This document shows positions 23,301-38,300 of a DNA stretch of 64,000 bases, piece by piece (within the stretch, counting starts at the first letter, position 1; each line of letters starts with the position of its first letter). Origin of the DNA: Erythrocercus mccallii (taxonomy: Eukaryota; Chordata; Aves; Passeriformes; Dicruridae); contig VZRG01000004.1 of NCBI GenBank assembly GCA_013397435.1, positions 2,484,607-2,548,606 on the forward strand, read 5' to 3'. The notes beneath the pieces were generated by a model that saw only the letters and a list, made by a program, of their open reading frames with translations, made no database searches and was not told where the DNA came from. The translations under genes were made by a program, and so were the position numbers.

Positions 23301-26300
23301 AATATTCCCTCTCCACGAATCACTTCCTGAAAGGTGGAAACTTGTTTTGTATTGTCAACCTGATACCCAGGAAAAGAAAAGAAGAAAAAAAAAAAGACAA
23401 TTAAATGTAAAAACAGGTGGGTATTTAACTAACCATAACATATAGAAAGATCCATATTACACATTTTAAAATTCTATACAATTTAATCCAACCACTTTTT
23501 TTAAATAAGAGAAGCTTACGTTTTATGAAGCTTCTGATTAATGTGATAAGTAATTCTCTTTTGTGCCTATCAGAGATACCATGTATTTTACAAATTAATT
23601 TTAGGCATATCTCACACGAACAGTATTTGAGTACAAATTCAGTAAACATCTTAATAAACAATCTGATTCTGATTTCTTTTTTGATGAATTAATCCATTTC
23701 TTACTAGTCTTCCTAAATAACAATACTGTCCTCTCTTGTATAAAGGTGGCAAAAATGAAGAGTCACATACTTACAATGTTCTTCCTCCTCCTTCTTATTC
23801 ATATCATGCTTTCCATCCACTGCTTCAAAAATCAAGAGCCATCAACTGAGCTGCCAAGGACAGCTCATGGTCTCCCTCACACAAATTCAATTAAACTCCA
23901 AAAGCTGCATCCCTGGTCACAATTTTTGTGTGTCTGTACGCAATGACCCTAGAAATACAAGCCTGTTTTGCTGCTATTTTATAATTTACAAATTTCCTAT
24001 TGCCTTTGACTGCCATTCCCAGATGACTTAATTTTCTGCATCCATTTTTTGTTACCTTCAGTTAGATGTTACTGTCAAATTTTATCAGTGCTAGCTTTAA
24101 GATCATTAATCTCCAGATCATTAATAAAATAAAATATATTTGCTTACATGCTTGACCTTTTCTCTGACTTTTCATTGAGAAATCTTGCAAATGATGGGCA
24201 TTTCTTTGTCATTTACACTGCAAATCATAAAATGCTGTATTACAGCCTAGGCAATGGGTGAAGAGATTTTTATGAAATTTCAGAAATCCTGCTGAGCCTC
24301 AAATGCGTGCACACACACAAACACATGTGTGTTTGTTAAACAAAAATTGATGTATTCTCTGCTCATTAATTCCAGAGTATCTTTTATGTTAGCTACACTG
24401 AGTTCTACCTGGCTGCTTAGCTGAATCTCAAACCCTAACAATGCACAAAAAAAAATTTACCTATTGATGTGACTGACAGTTGTCCTTACACAATGTGAGA
24501 ACAAGCTTCAGAGAGCAGCTTCAAGTGGAGCATTTATTACATTGCCCATCCTTGCAGAATGTGGGACTCCCAAACTTAAATCCACTCTTTGATTGGATTG
24601 TCAACACCACCTTATAAATAGTGTGAGGATAAGGATATGATGGCTCTGTTTTCTATCACTTGTTTAAATTGTGGATATGGGAAACAGAGCTCAACTCCCT
24701 CCCAGCCCATAGATCTGGGGAGAATTCCTGTCTCTCAGCTTGCCTTGTGAAAAGCAGACTGTGATTAGATAGAGGAAAGCTGGCTCCCTTTTCCCTCTGA
24801 TGCAGCAGGTTACAGCAGAAATGCTGCTGTCAACAGTAAACACCCCTAAGACAGTTTAAATTCAGTTACTGTGGCACACTGCCAAATCAAGTGCTGAATT
24901 CCAGAAGGGTGTGTTATAGCTGCTGCAGAAAATAACACTTCTCTGAAAGCCTGTTCCTGTTACACACTCCAGGGTGATCTCTGCTTTTCTCAAACCAGCA
25001 TGACAATGCTGCTTCATGACTAGTTTATGAGCCACTGCCACTATCAGGCATTTTTTTCTGAAGAAGTACTCCTAACCAGCTTCTTTTCTTTCTGTATGGG
25101 CACTGCTGACTGTTCTTGGATTAGTGCACTATCCCTCTGCTGCTTCTTTTGAAATTCATCCTGTTGTCCAAGACTGTTTCTCCAATTTCTCAAGACCTTT
25201 CTGAATTCCATCATGTCCTTCAATGCACCTGCAGATCCTTTCACTTTCATGGGGAACTACAAATTTAATTTAATAAGCACATTCCATCATCCAACTATTA
25301 ATGAGGAATAGCCAGGAATTATTATTAATTCTGCTATGATTATGGCCACCAACCAGCTCTCCACTAGTTCCTAGCTTCATCTAGGCCATGTTCCTGAGCT
25401 CATTTGTGAGACAGTATCAAAAAACCTTACCAAGGAGGAATGACATTTGCTGCTCCACCTTGGTTCTGCTTCCTCCTTATAGAAGGAAATGGAAGACTTT
25501 ACATAGTTTGTTCTTGCCAAAGACCAGCTGCCTTCTGCTATTCTTGGGTACTGGTAAGTATTGCTGTGTACATTTGGGCCATTTACAATTTCTCAACAGC
25601 AAATAATCTGGGTATTCTTTTGAAACAAGTATTTTCCAACCTTCTAGAACCTTTCCTGATTTATAGTGTATGGGCAGAAAAGACTGTAAGTTATCCAATG
25701 AATTTTGTGTATTAATACCTTTCCTTATACTCAGTAAGTTTTTTTCCATCCAGTGTTTAATATCTCCCTTTCAGCTTCCCCTGGGTAATGTCTGAAGCAG
25801 CTCAACAACCATCTAAGTTTATTTTATATACCTTCACCATCATTGTTCAGATTTATCTGCAACATTCTCTTCCAATACTGTATTATTTCTTGATTTTCCT
25901 TATGAGAACTAAAAAAAAATCCTTAGAAAGTCTATCTGGGAATTACTCTCCTTTCATGACAAATACTCTAGTGTTTGGTTATCATTTTTCTTGCATTTGA
26001 TGGAGGAAAATGTTCCTATTTATTATTTAATTAGTCAACATCCTTTTTCCATTTAATTTTTAACATAAAACATGTTTCAGATGATTTTCAGGAACAGATT
26101 TTTAACAGTGTAGTATTAACTGGTTGGTGTAGAATCAGTATCTGAGAAAACATGTATGTATGAACACACTTTAAGGAAGTGTAACCAGCAGTATCAGATT
26201 CTGAATTAATGAACTGCACCTCTCATTACTTTTAGTTTTTTAAGGCCTGGAGTTTTCTGGCCATTTATAGAATTCACTGTTAGTGAAAACAAATACAGTG

Positions 26301-29300
26301 GTTTCACTGGGGCTCAACTCTAACAGAATTTAGCCTACATAGCAAAGTCCTTTCACAATCTTAAGAGTGTCTTCCAGGTGGAAAAAAATATCAGTAGCAA
26401 TAAAGTGGAATTGGCAATGTTGTCTGACCAGACTGGCAAAACTCTTGCCTGTACTTCTACAAACATCACTTTTATGCAATAATAAAATAACTCACCAGAG
26501 AGATTTTACACCAGTCAATATGGAATTGAGTACGAAATTTTTTATCACAGGTTATTACAGGCTCCATTTCCTGACTGCACCTCAGCTGATTTTGTGGGTT
26601 TTCCACTTCTCGTAAACACGAAGAGAAAGGAACATCTGCCCCAACCATCACATACACACTGTAGAAAGAGATGAGTGACAGAGCAGCAGGATGTCTCACA
26701 AATCCCCAAAGGACAATGATATACTCTTCCAAACATTATTGCTGTACACAGTAACATTCAGTTGTTACTAAAGATTGAAATTACTTTTTAAAATAATTTT
26801 CCTTCATAGTATACTTTTATCTCTTTAAGAATACAAGTAACATACTGAAATCAAAAGGACTTTCCTAGCTGCTTATTACAACATATTCTGGTTTGCTTGT
26901 TAATGTAAATGTTTCATTGCCATCAGTGGTGCCATTTCTGTGAAGTCAAAGAGCTCCAAGTGGGGCTTCCTCAAGTAAGTAAATCAGTACTATTTTTGAA
27001 AATCGTATTAAAATAGCATCATTTTAAGAAAACCTTTAATCTTACTCATCATAGATTTTTTTACAGTTTCTTCCCATGTTTTCAAAACAAATCCACAATG
27101 ACTAGTAATTGCTAAACCTAATACAGATATGAACATTGTAATCTCCAGCTTCTTCTGAAAGACAGCATACTGTAGCTATGCACAGCCAACAAAATTTGCT
27201 TCAGAATACTGAAAGCTGAAGGTAAACCTAATACTTGATTTAGCATTACCATACATAAAAGAAGAGCTACAACACTGATTGCATTATTCATTGTCATATT
27301 TAGATATATGGAACACTGCTGTAAAATACAGTCTGCTGCACCAGGTTATAATGTACCAATGGATTCTGAAACAGAAATTAGGTCCCAGTTGCCATTTCTT
27401 ACAGTAGGCATTATCTAACTAAATATTTGAAGTGTAGCTGTTTGTATTGACTCTGCTATTACTATGGCTAGTACAGAAGTCACTTTCCTTTTTTAAATGT
27501 GCTCAGAAACTCCAGAGACACAAAAAAAAGCCAGTATTTTCTGCATACATCTTGTATTTTGGACCTTCATAGCTTTCTTAGATACTATTTGACTCCAAAA
27601 AATCTAAAATGATCTAAAGATAACTAGGCATCTTCACTTTCACAAGGGAAAAGCACTGTCAGAACCATATTTGAAAAAACTGAATCCTTACCAGTTTCCA
27701 GTTGAATACTGTTCAGAACAGTATTCATGGTTACAAATCACAACTGGAAACAGTCCATTCCAGCAGTTTACACTCAGTAACCTGAGCTCCCCAGACACCT
27801 TACGACTTTCAGAAGTAACAGAACTCTCGAATCACATAACTAACTCACTTAGTATGAGTACAGCTAAAAATTACACTGTTACATGCTAACTGCTCTCAGA
27901 AATTGAACTTTCTCTGCAATCTCTGCTCTATCATAACTTGCTTCAAAATTTTGAGTTTAATGAATTGGGAACGGTTAAAAAAGCATGCCAAATGACTGCT
28001 CAGAAGTAAAACTGGGATTACAAAAAAACCCCATATTTAGTACCATCTTGTTTCTAATTCATGGAATTTATTAGTATTCCCTGGATTATAACATCAATAT
28101 ATAGGAACTGTGCACCTGTTGCATCTAACACAATAAACTCATACTATAACTGGGGCTCAGCATCTGAGTAAACTTTTCATATCTAATTCCAAAACATAAA
28201 ACAGCAACTGCAAATTTTCTAGAAAGCTTGAAAAAATATTAGGCTTCTCAGTAACAGAAAAAAAAAAAAAAGTGAAGCAAACCCATCATACTGACACATG
28301 CTTACCCCTCTTTCATGTCATTAATTGGGAGTGGAACTCTCCCTCCCCTGTCAAGGGCTGAAGTTATGTTTATAGCATTCAAGCGTTCTGGCTGCCATAC
28401 ATTTTTCACTGCTCCGAGGAAGTCACCAAGAACCTCACTTGCTAACATTTCTTCTACATTCATATTCCTTATGAAGAATTCCGCTTGATATGGCAAAGGA
28501 AAATCTACTTGCGATGAAAAAGAGTGTTGCATTAAACAAAGGCTCCATAAATCCAAAAATAAATCTTCAAAATATCTGGAGTAATGATTAATGCACTACT
28601 ACTTTAAGACTGATACACTTTTCCAAAAATCTCGTGCCTGAATTAGCTCATTTTGAACCTACTGTGATTATGTTTAATTCAATAGAGTACCATTAGCTGC
28701 TACTCAGGCTGAAAACCTTTAGTTACTTATAAAACAACAGGGAGATAAAGAAGCAGACTAGAGGAAAAGAGTCTCAGTAAAACTTCATTAAACAGATATA
28801 ACTACATTCATGCTACCTTGGGGGTCAAAAGCAATCTGCAGCAACAATGGATTCCAGCTTGTCCATATATGCCATAACCTGTTGTTTTCTGACTCTGCCT
28901 ACACAATTGTTCATTGCATAAGTCACACACAGACAGAACTAAGAAAACTAAACATGCAGAAAGAGAGCAAAGTCCTTCATGTAAGGTCCCTTTGGAAAGA
29001 CAAGGGAAGTTTTGAATCAGAAGCAGTTTAATGAGAAAGATGTAAACATTCTACTGTGAGTGATGAAAAACAGTCCTGAATGACAGAAATAATCCGGATT
29101 AAAAAACCAAAATTAATTAAGGCAGGAAACATTTTCTTACTTCTCCCCTGTGCCCCTGCGTTTGGTGAACACCAGACAATTATTTTACAGTATTTATCTT
29201 CAAAAATAGGAGACTGTGGAAGGGTTTTGCTAATTCAGTTAAAAATACAACCAGCTATATTCCGTACATACCTTCTGCTGACATTATATTAATGATCAAA

Positions 29301-32300
29301 TTGTGTCTTGCTGTTTCAAAGGTACGCCTGTTATATGCAGTGATCTAAAGTGAAAAAGATTACAAAACAAAGTAAAAATGAAAATTGTATAAATGAAACA
29401 TCAATGCAAGTTAAATTGATAACTTAGAAATACTTACCAGTTTTTAAGTATTTTGCCTCCTTATTTTGAAACCTATGAATATTCATTCACTAATATAAAG
29501 TTTGAAAGGTAAGGCAAATTTATTTAATGCAGTACTACCTTCAAGTCAGAATTTTCTTAACCAGTCTATAGCCAAATACAATTAACAAAGGGATATATGT
29601 GAAAATACATTTTGGTCCTCACAGAAGTGTTCTGCCATACATGTGTATTCTTTCTCTTCTGTTATCTCTAACAATCAGCATAAGGACAGATTGGTTTCTC
29701 CATTTCCCCACACAGCCCTCAACTCCCCTCCATCAATACTGTAAGATCTAAATTCATCTATAGCTCCTAGGAAATAAACTACATGGAGAGGTTTTTTTAA
29801 AAGTGTTGGGATGCCAGGAATTGTCATCTTTGGGACTGCTATTTAGTTTTAGCTCTGGTCCCAGTGAAGTCTCACTTCATGACTGGATTTAAAATAATGC
29901 TCCAACACAAGTAGTTTTTTAAAAAATCCTGGAATCAGTAAATGTAGGGGAAGTAAAAACTAGGAGGTAGATGCAACATTTGTGACTCTTATTTTTTGAA
30001 ACATATACCTTCATGAATAAAATACGCAAGGATACTAATCTAAAAGTTAAAATAGCTAAGATACCTGAAATGCATGCAAGTGGTTACTTCTCAGTGGTGA
30101 CTGTACTCCAAGGCTGTACTATGCTTAAGTGCTCATTCATAAGAAATATAGAACGAGGCTGGATATCAGTATAATTATGTATTATCTTCTTTAAATTTTT
30201 TATCCCTGCAAAGTGATAAATCTTTCATGAAACAAACTGAAAATGACTAATTTTCTTTCTAATTTTAGACTTCACTCATTTTAAGAGCAAAGGAGAGGCA
30301 GAGGAATGACAATAGGGGACAGAACTATGCTGCTTCTCAGCAGAGCCCCAAACCACTGTGACACTGACTATTAAATAAATAAAAGTAACAGATGTTGCAC
30401 TTCTTTTAAAGGATTTAAATGGAAAGGAAAAATGCTGCAGCATATCTACCGCAGGTTTGTTTAAGTGGAGAGGGAAAAGCTTACCCAACACAATCAGATC
30501 TCGTTTAACATTACAATTTCATTATAAAATTAACAGAAAATACATTTGAGATTTCTCTAGTCCTAATTCTGCTAATTTTTCAAAGACTTGCTTCAACAGC
30601 AGTTGAACCACTAGTAGCCAGAAACTCAAATCCCCTGGCTCTGTACAGGAGCAGGGCAGTACTCACGGTGTGCCTGCACTCCAGCAGTGGGAGCTGCCAG
30701 CGCAGCCCACACACCACACCAAGGAATGGCAGAGACTGCCTCTGTCCTGAATATTCATTCAAATACAAACTGTCTTTGCACGGCCTTCAGAGGAGCTTGA
30801 GCTCAAGAATGTTACCTGCTCTACCGCTGTGCTATGCAGAATGCTAGGCTCTCCTAATCACGTGGTCTCCTCCAGTTAAGTGACCTCCCCAGGAGTTATA
30901 ATACGATGGAAGTCATGTTCAGGCCAGGAATATGCAATCACTCCTCTCAGAGGGCACTAGGAAGAGGATCAAATGCCATCTGCCCTCCTCACATGACACA
31001 AAATTAATTTAAAAGCCACATCTAAGACTGGAACTGTAAGGAATTTATTTGTACACTAGGCAAGATTTACTTCAAATATGGCTTGGGGGTCATGCTTAGA
31101 ATGGAGGTCTCGACATAAATCCTAGAATCTAAAAGCACATATCATTTAAAAACTGGTGATTTCAAATAATGGTTTTCTCTACATAAAACCAAGCAAAGCC
31201 TGCAAGAACTTCTGCATGTGATCAGCTCTCCGATGTTAGCAGTCCTGATGAAATCAAAACAGAATCATGTATACAAAATTAGGCATGGGTGAAACTATCT
31301 GCAGTATAACAACATTCAGAGCTGTCATTCTTGAGGAATGCAATTTAGAAAAAAAAGATACTCAAGGGTTTAACACGAATATACTACTGAAACAGCAAAA
31401 TGGTTGGAGCAAGTTAATGTGCAGATTTCGTAACACTGTGAACCACACAGTGTCTGATTCAGTCTGCTGTCTATGAAATGCATAGTAGAAAATATTGCCC
31501 CTCTTCCCTTTTGAATTGCTGCTCAATGAATAATTAGTGGTTTTAAACATTTGAATAGGTAACTCTCAAAAACATAGTTTTGTCATTGTTACACTCATAA
31601 GATTTAAATTCACAAAAGTGCTAACTGAAAAAAACCCTATCAATAAACATGAATAATGAACAAGGGGATATTTGAGGAAAAATAATTGAAAAAACCAATC
31701 AAACAAATAACCACAAACAAACAAACAAAAACAAACAAAAATCCCACAACTGCTCATTGACTGAACACTTTCGTCTAGTGGGGAAAAGTCTGACCCATAT
31801 TTAGGTTTAATGTTACAAAGTTACAATTCAGTTATTCAAGTACAGTTGTTTACAAAGGTTTTTTGCTCTGTATTTTGAATAAAACTTTAATATGAATAGT
31901 AATTAAATATTCAAAAACAAGGGGGAACTTGTTGACAGTTCTGCACCTTACACTCTAAACCAAAATACATATTTTTGAACTTTTGAAAGCAAATACCTCA
32001 ATGATGGTTGGTTTGCCCACATTTTCTACAGTTGGTGAGCCATACAGCACTCCATCACTGTATGGTGTCCTTTGTATATAGCGTAGCCATCCAGGTCTGT
32101 CAGGATAACCCATTAAATTGGTATTAAACGTTATAGGATCATTACTTATTTCACCTAGATAAGAGAAATTATATTAGAATATTTACAAGAAAATGCTAAA
32201 TGTTTTGATTTTAATTTTTCAACTAGGAAGTCATATTCTGCTTTTACTTGTTTTCTGAAACTAAGAAGAAAAAAATCCCCTAAAATTTGCTAACCTTTAC

Positions 32301-35300
32301 CACATCAGAAATAAGTGAACTATTACTTAGCACTTATAGGTATTAAGAAATTCATACCTGGAAAGTGTAACCAACTGCAGACATAATGTGCAGGTACTTC
32401 CTAGAGTCTTGGCTGAGTGCTCATGTTCATTAACTAGTGGGTCTGATTTTTAGAGCTCAGTTCCACCTCAAATTGAAGCATCTAACCACCTCATAGACAA
32501 AAGCATAAAGGTTTCAGTCCTTTAATTCCCCCTCCCAAGTTACTTTTACTTATGTTTTTAAAGAATGGCTGTGTAATCAATGATGCCCGAGAGCTTCTGT
32601 TAGCATTAGGATACACATACAAGTCCTTGGCACCAATGGCCTGGCAGTCATTTTAATTTAGAGAACAAATTAAGTCAAAAAGAGGATCAGACATTCCTGT
32701 GAACTGGAGCCACAGATGGCTACTAAATACAGTGGTCCATCTGAAATCTGTAAAAGCCCCTCAAGTCAAACCAGTACATTGGTTCCTATGGTCCTTATTG
32801 ATACTCTTATAAATGTCTGGATTTTACTTCAGTTTATTTTAGCTTTTGTAAAAGAAATCAGGCCTGAACACTACCAAATCCTCACCACCAAGGCAGTGTC
32901 CAGCTGAGGCACAGAACTCAAGTCAAATCCGTTCTTGGCCTGCACAGACACCTCTGCCCTGCACTCCAACTCGGCTTTGAGATGGCAACAACATTGCAGG
33001 ACAAGTGATGAAAGAAGATAACAACCAGGCTGGCACAGGAAGCAGAAACTGATCCCAGTGAAGAATGAACAACTCTCATCGCCTCAAGAGAGGGATAATG
33101 AGACTGAGGTGTGTTGCCTAAGGGTAACTAGTCTTCAGGTACACATTTTCACATCTGGTTGAGTAAAATGAACCAGAAACAGACCAAACCAGTACTTGAG
33201 TGTAACATATCTTCCCTCACAATTCTCTCTGCACATCCAAGTAATCTCATTTATTGCAGTCAGAATCACAGAATCCAGAATTACAGAATATTCTGAGTTG
33301 GAGGAGACCGACAAGGATCATGGAGTCCAACTCTTAAGTGAATGGCACGTACAGAGCTTGAACCCATAACCTGGCATTACTAGCACCCTGCTCTGGACAA
33401 ATTCCCGGCACCACAGATGATTTGAGGAAAATTCTGAAAGCCACCTGTGAGACATTCTGGTTTGCCCTTCCTTCACCAAGGCAGGCCATGGTAATGATCC
33501 AGCTCAGCAGACAAAAATAAAAGTACCATGACAACATCTGACCTAACAGTGAATTTCTGATATCATCACAACTGTCTGTAGGAACAGCAATTTCAACAGG
33601 ATCTGAAAGCAGATTCCTATTGCCTTGGAATCACACAAATGTCATGAGGCTGCAGGTGTAAGACAATCCATAATTAGTAAAATTTCCAAGTTCCTTCCAC
33701 CTATGTGCCAAAACTGAGAGAAAACTGGAACAGAGGCAGGCTTCACTCTGCCAGTCATCATGACATAAATGAAGACTCAGGTATCCATGCCAGGAAAAAC
33801 AGCCATTTTACAAAGAGAAGAAATTATTAAAACATTTGCGTTTACTCATCTTTACTCAAAATTTAACCAATGCTAACAGAAGCTTATTTTTTCTTTAAAG
33901 TGAGTCTTAGTAATAGCACTCTTGAATCAATTCAAAAGTTTATTATTGAAACAGGCTTTGATTACGTATGCACTGTACATAGGGTTTTCCTATTCTTATA
34001 GGAAAAGTCATATTTATATAAGTTGGATACATTTATTCCTTTTCATTGTTGATAAGCATGAGTGGTTGAATGCTCTCTCTCTTCCCACCCCTACCAGATT
34101 GCTTACACATATTCTAACCTGTGGTGACCAGTCTTTTTAGGTTTAGTGAATGGCAAAACCATACTTAGGAAATCACAGCTCGTTCTGTAAAACCAATCTG
34201 TTTGCTAACATTAAACTCTTCCTAAATATAGGAAGAAAGCTGAAGCCAAAGGACTATTTTTTAAAATGAAAGAAAACAGTATTATGAAGCCTCATTTTGA
34301 TTTAATCTTCTATTTTGTCTTATATTTACTATATGCTTTCAAATTGCTCCTTCATATAGCCTGATACACACTGTCTGAAACAGTGACCAGATAAACAGCA
34401 TTTTTAACAGACATCATTAATAAATTTCCACCATTTCATATTTAATGCAACAGTGAAGGAACACTTCTTAATATCAGATATATATATGTTATTACACATT
34501 TCCAAATTAAGTACATTTTTTCCACAACATACAATTATATGCATCTTTTCACAAACGATCATGAAGTAGAATATTTTAGAAGTGTAGGACTAAACACTTT
34601 GTTTCATTTGAAGATATTTCAATAGAAACTAAAATCTGTCTTGTTTATCTTATATGTTGAACCACAAGGTATGCTAAATAGATTTCAACTTTTTTATAAT
34701 AATATTTTTTCTGTATTTGCATATAATATGGAAGATCTTAGCATCTCATACCAGGTTTTGGGTAAGGAGGAAATTCCCCCTTAAAGTATTCTCTCTCCAA
34801 AACATGAACAAACAGAACTCCAGCAGAAGGGTATACATTCCGATCAGAGTGCACCTTAGACAGAATTGTGTACACTGAAAAGCAGAAGGAGAGATAAGAG
34901 ATAGAAAAAAGGTAAAACTGAGACATGCTGTAGGTAACTTCATGCATTTCAACAGCAATGCAGGTATCTGGGAGAAGGAAAGCAACAAATATTAGACACC
35001 TGTTAATAAGATTTTTAAAAGGTTATATAGATTTAAGAACAGAACACAGAGCAAACCCTCTCTTTACCCAACAGGTTCCTTTCCAAGACTGCAATAAACA
35101 AAACTGCCTATGTTAAGGCAGTTTTGTTGTATAAGCTCTATATTTTTATTGTAATTAAAAAAAATGAGGAAGGCTATTGTAATTTTATAGTTGATTTATT
35201 TGTAATATTACGTTAATATAAGTACATTAAATGAAATATACAATCATGTTTCCTGGTATTTTACATAAAGAAAGCAACAGATGAATACAGAGGAACCTTC

Positions 35301-38300
35301 CTGATCCAAGTTCTCATTCCCCACTGAACAGAAATGGCAGATTTTTCAGTTCTTATGCAGAAAAGGACATAGCAATTCACTTCAGCTGATTTTTATGAGT
35401 TGTTAAAGCTAGACTTTCTCAGACCACCAGCATAAAATACATCTCAAACTTTGGTTAGAGAGCTCTTTATTGAAGATTATTGATGTTGGGCTTGTATTGA
35501 AATATCAAACAAAAGGACAAGGGTATTTATAAGCCAGTCAGGTGAAACTGATTCCAAACAAAAAAAAGTGAAGCCATGTTTCACAGGACTGAGAAACAAA
35601 AACCTAAAGAAAACTTGGTTCAGAACAATCAGCATATGTAAAAGCAAAAAGGTGTTTTTTATTTAGTACAAAATTCATTGACAAGGGCATAGCTTTTTAA
35701 TGCATTTGATGCAGAACTACATACATATTTTAATGAATTAGAAGAATGAAGAAATCATTACAATAAATTAGATGGATAAGAAGACACTTTATCAACAAGT
35801 TTCAAAATGTAAATATAAACATATATATAATAGGTGTTTCTCATGGGGTCTTAATAAGATTGATTGCAGCTTGTATTACAATTTTATTACTACTGAATTT
35901 TAATTTAATGCCCAGAAAGAATTGATCATTGCTAATTAATATTGTCAGTGCGATGAAGATTACAAAAGTAGTAGATAAAAATGGTAAGCCACAAATAACC
36001 ACACGGAGCTACCAGCCTTGCTTGCCAAACTAGAAGAAACTTCATAAGGAACCATATCTCCAAAAACAAATTATAGGCCATACAGCATGGAGGTGCTGTC
36101 ACTGGGAAGACAGACCTCAAGACACTTCGGAGTCATTGTAACAAACGCTTAGGAACAAACTTGTAGGTCGCAGAGCGGCTAATTAAATCAATAAGCGGGG
36201 CACATCTGAAATGTGGATTAAGGTCATGTAATTTTTTTTATGCTGGTGTAATTTTTTAATCCTGGTATATTTTCTCCAGCCTTATAATTATATCAACTTC
36301 TTACTTGAGATCTGCTTAAAAAGGCACCACTAATTAGGCATTAATCACAGGCATTTCAGCCCTCACACCACGTACTCTGAGTGGAATCTCTCTCACCTAA
36401 TTTTAGATGCCTACAGAAACAACATCCACCACTGAGTTAGTCAGGCTCCTTTTATAGTCAGTGGAGAAGAAACAGATTCTTCTAGGGCTTGATTTATTTG
36501 ATTTCTTCTGTAAAATGAGATGAATCATGTCCTAGATTCCAGGCTACACTGACTGGATCTCTATGGACTGCAGAGGGATATGAGAGGAGATGCAGACATC
36601 CATGATGTAGACCTCCACATTAAGTTACATACTCCCCACTCTTCAAGCTTAATGCTGCAGAATGTGTAACTCTGGATATACTACTGATCACATTCCACAG
36701 CATTTGCTTTTTCCCGTATTTGAAAACCACTTATAATGCAATACTGAACAGAGTGCCTTTCTAATAATTTTATCTTAGTGACAAAATTTAAATGATCCTG
36801 GAATTTGAGTTGTTACAATTGTGTGGTTAATAAACCAGTGATTGTAATTTTCATTATGTAAATAAATCATTGATTTATTTACTTAAAATTAGTGATTATC
36901 CAAAAAAGCCTCTGCACTCAATTCTGTGAATAAGCCATAAACAGCACAAGGAAGTTAGCTAATTTCCTTTAAAATATTTTCAAGAAAAGCTGAAAAAGTA
37001 ACATTAATAGAACAGAAGAGTTGACAAAAATATGGTGGCTGGCTGAAAGTGCATCAAATACCTAGAAAAGTTTATTTTTCCATTTCTGATGCTTTTCCTC
37101 TACAATGAGAATCCATTTCAAACAGAAGAACAATGAAAAATGTGTACTTTTTTTTCTCCATAAGCAATTCTTTCAGAAAGAAACAAGCATAATAGAATCA
37201 GCAGTTACTGAAATAAACCACAGAACACTTATTTTGCCTGCTATAGGAAATGCATTATCACCACTAAATGCCTGCCCATTCCCAGCAATGAGACATTCCC
37301 TGCTGTTGAAATAAGTATGCCAGTAAGGATTTGATGCACATATAAAACACTGATCTTGGTGGAAGTCTAGAAACATCTCTCAAAAGGAGAAAACCCATAA
37401 ACCTGTTTTATCTCGTAATGACAAACACATCATAATGACACAAGTATGGTGGTTAGGGACTCGAAAGTTCTTGCCCTTCTTGTCAGAGATGCCCTCCTTC
37501 TTTTCCCCCGAGAAGTTTCTTCAAAAGCAAAAGGAAAATGATGAGTCTTCAGTCCACTACAGCTATCACTAGCTCTTCAATAATGAAACAAGTGAAATGC
37601 TACTTTCTTCACAAGCTTTTAAAAGCCATGATTATTTTCTTGAGACTGAGACTGGAGATGAATGTGTAATCATCATCTTGGTTGATCTAGGGATGAAACT
37701 GAATATACTTAACAAATAGATACTAATCTAATACAGCAAGCTGCCAGCTGTGAATTGTCTGGCCAAATTCCCTGTGGTAGATAAAAGTCTCAGGGCCTGT
37801 GAATAGCTTCTGTAGAACTAATCATGGGAAATTAAAAATCTTCATTACTTAGGATCACATCAGATCCCTGCTAGAATCAGATACCTTGACATCACAGCTT
37901 TCCTCTTTCTTGTTTCCAGATTGCTTGGAGGACTTTCTGTAGATCCCAAGATCTCTTTATAGGTCTTGAACACAGGCACAGCCAGGAATTCAGATAGGAT
38001 TTTATCAGCCTGCATCCCAGAGTCTGTTACCAGAAACAGAAAACCCTCATCTCCAGAAATTTCAGAAGTTTCACCATGTTGGTTGCAGCCTGTATGTTGA
38101 TGACCCTCAGGAAAGAATACACCTGGAAGTTTTGAGTTCTTTTCTAGAAACTTTAATTGGTTCTCTCCCCACCGATATTCAGCGGATGAAGAACAGTCCC
38201 AGAAATAACCTGATCTGGAGGCCAATCCAGACTGCCAGCCTACATGAGCAGTCAGTGCAAAGCTTCATCTCAGCCAGTGTGCTACAGTATTTGATGCGTA

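Larger units (their letters stand above)
17311..34751 (-). other. SGCE: SGCE introns 2-10
   Basis: Nine introns of about 0.7 to 3.1 kb, AT-rich. Recognised content: the SINE at 33.26-33.41 kb, a strong hairpin at 21125-21171, a short AC-rich run near 22594-22612, an A-run at 28257-28271, and an (AAAC)n-like run at about 31710-31742. A longer last-intron sequence (17311-19825) could hold the alternative brain exon reported in mammals, but I could not identify it. Nothing else is recognisable. Confidence 0.65.

Noticed and set aside
30580..30768. Possible extra SGCE exon with a GTGAGT donor in intron 3 (donor near 30667)
   Set aside because: There is no matching acceptor with correct phase and no conserved SGCE residues; the sequence does not correspond to any known part of the protein.
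37860..38225. 121-codon minus-strand ORF near the candidate cassette exon
   Set aside because: No family resemblance, and its borders do not fit the phase of SGCE exons.
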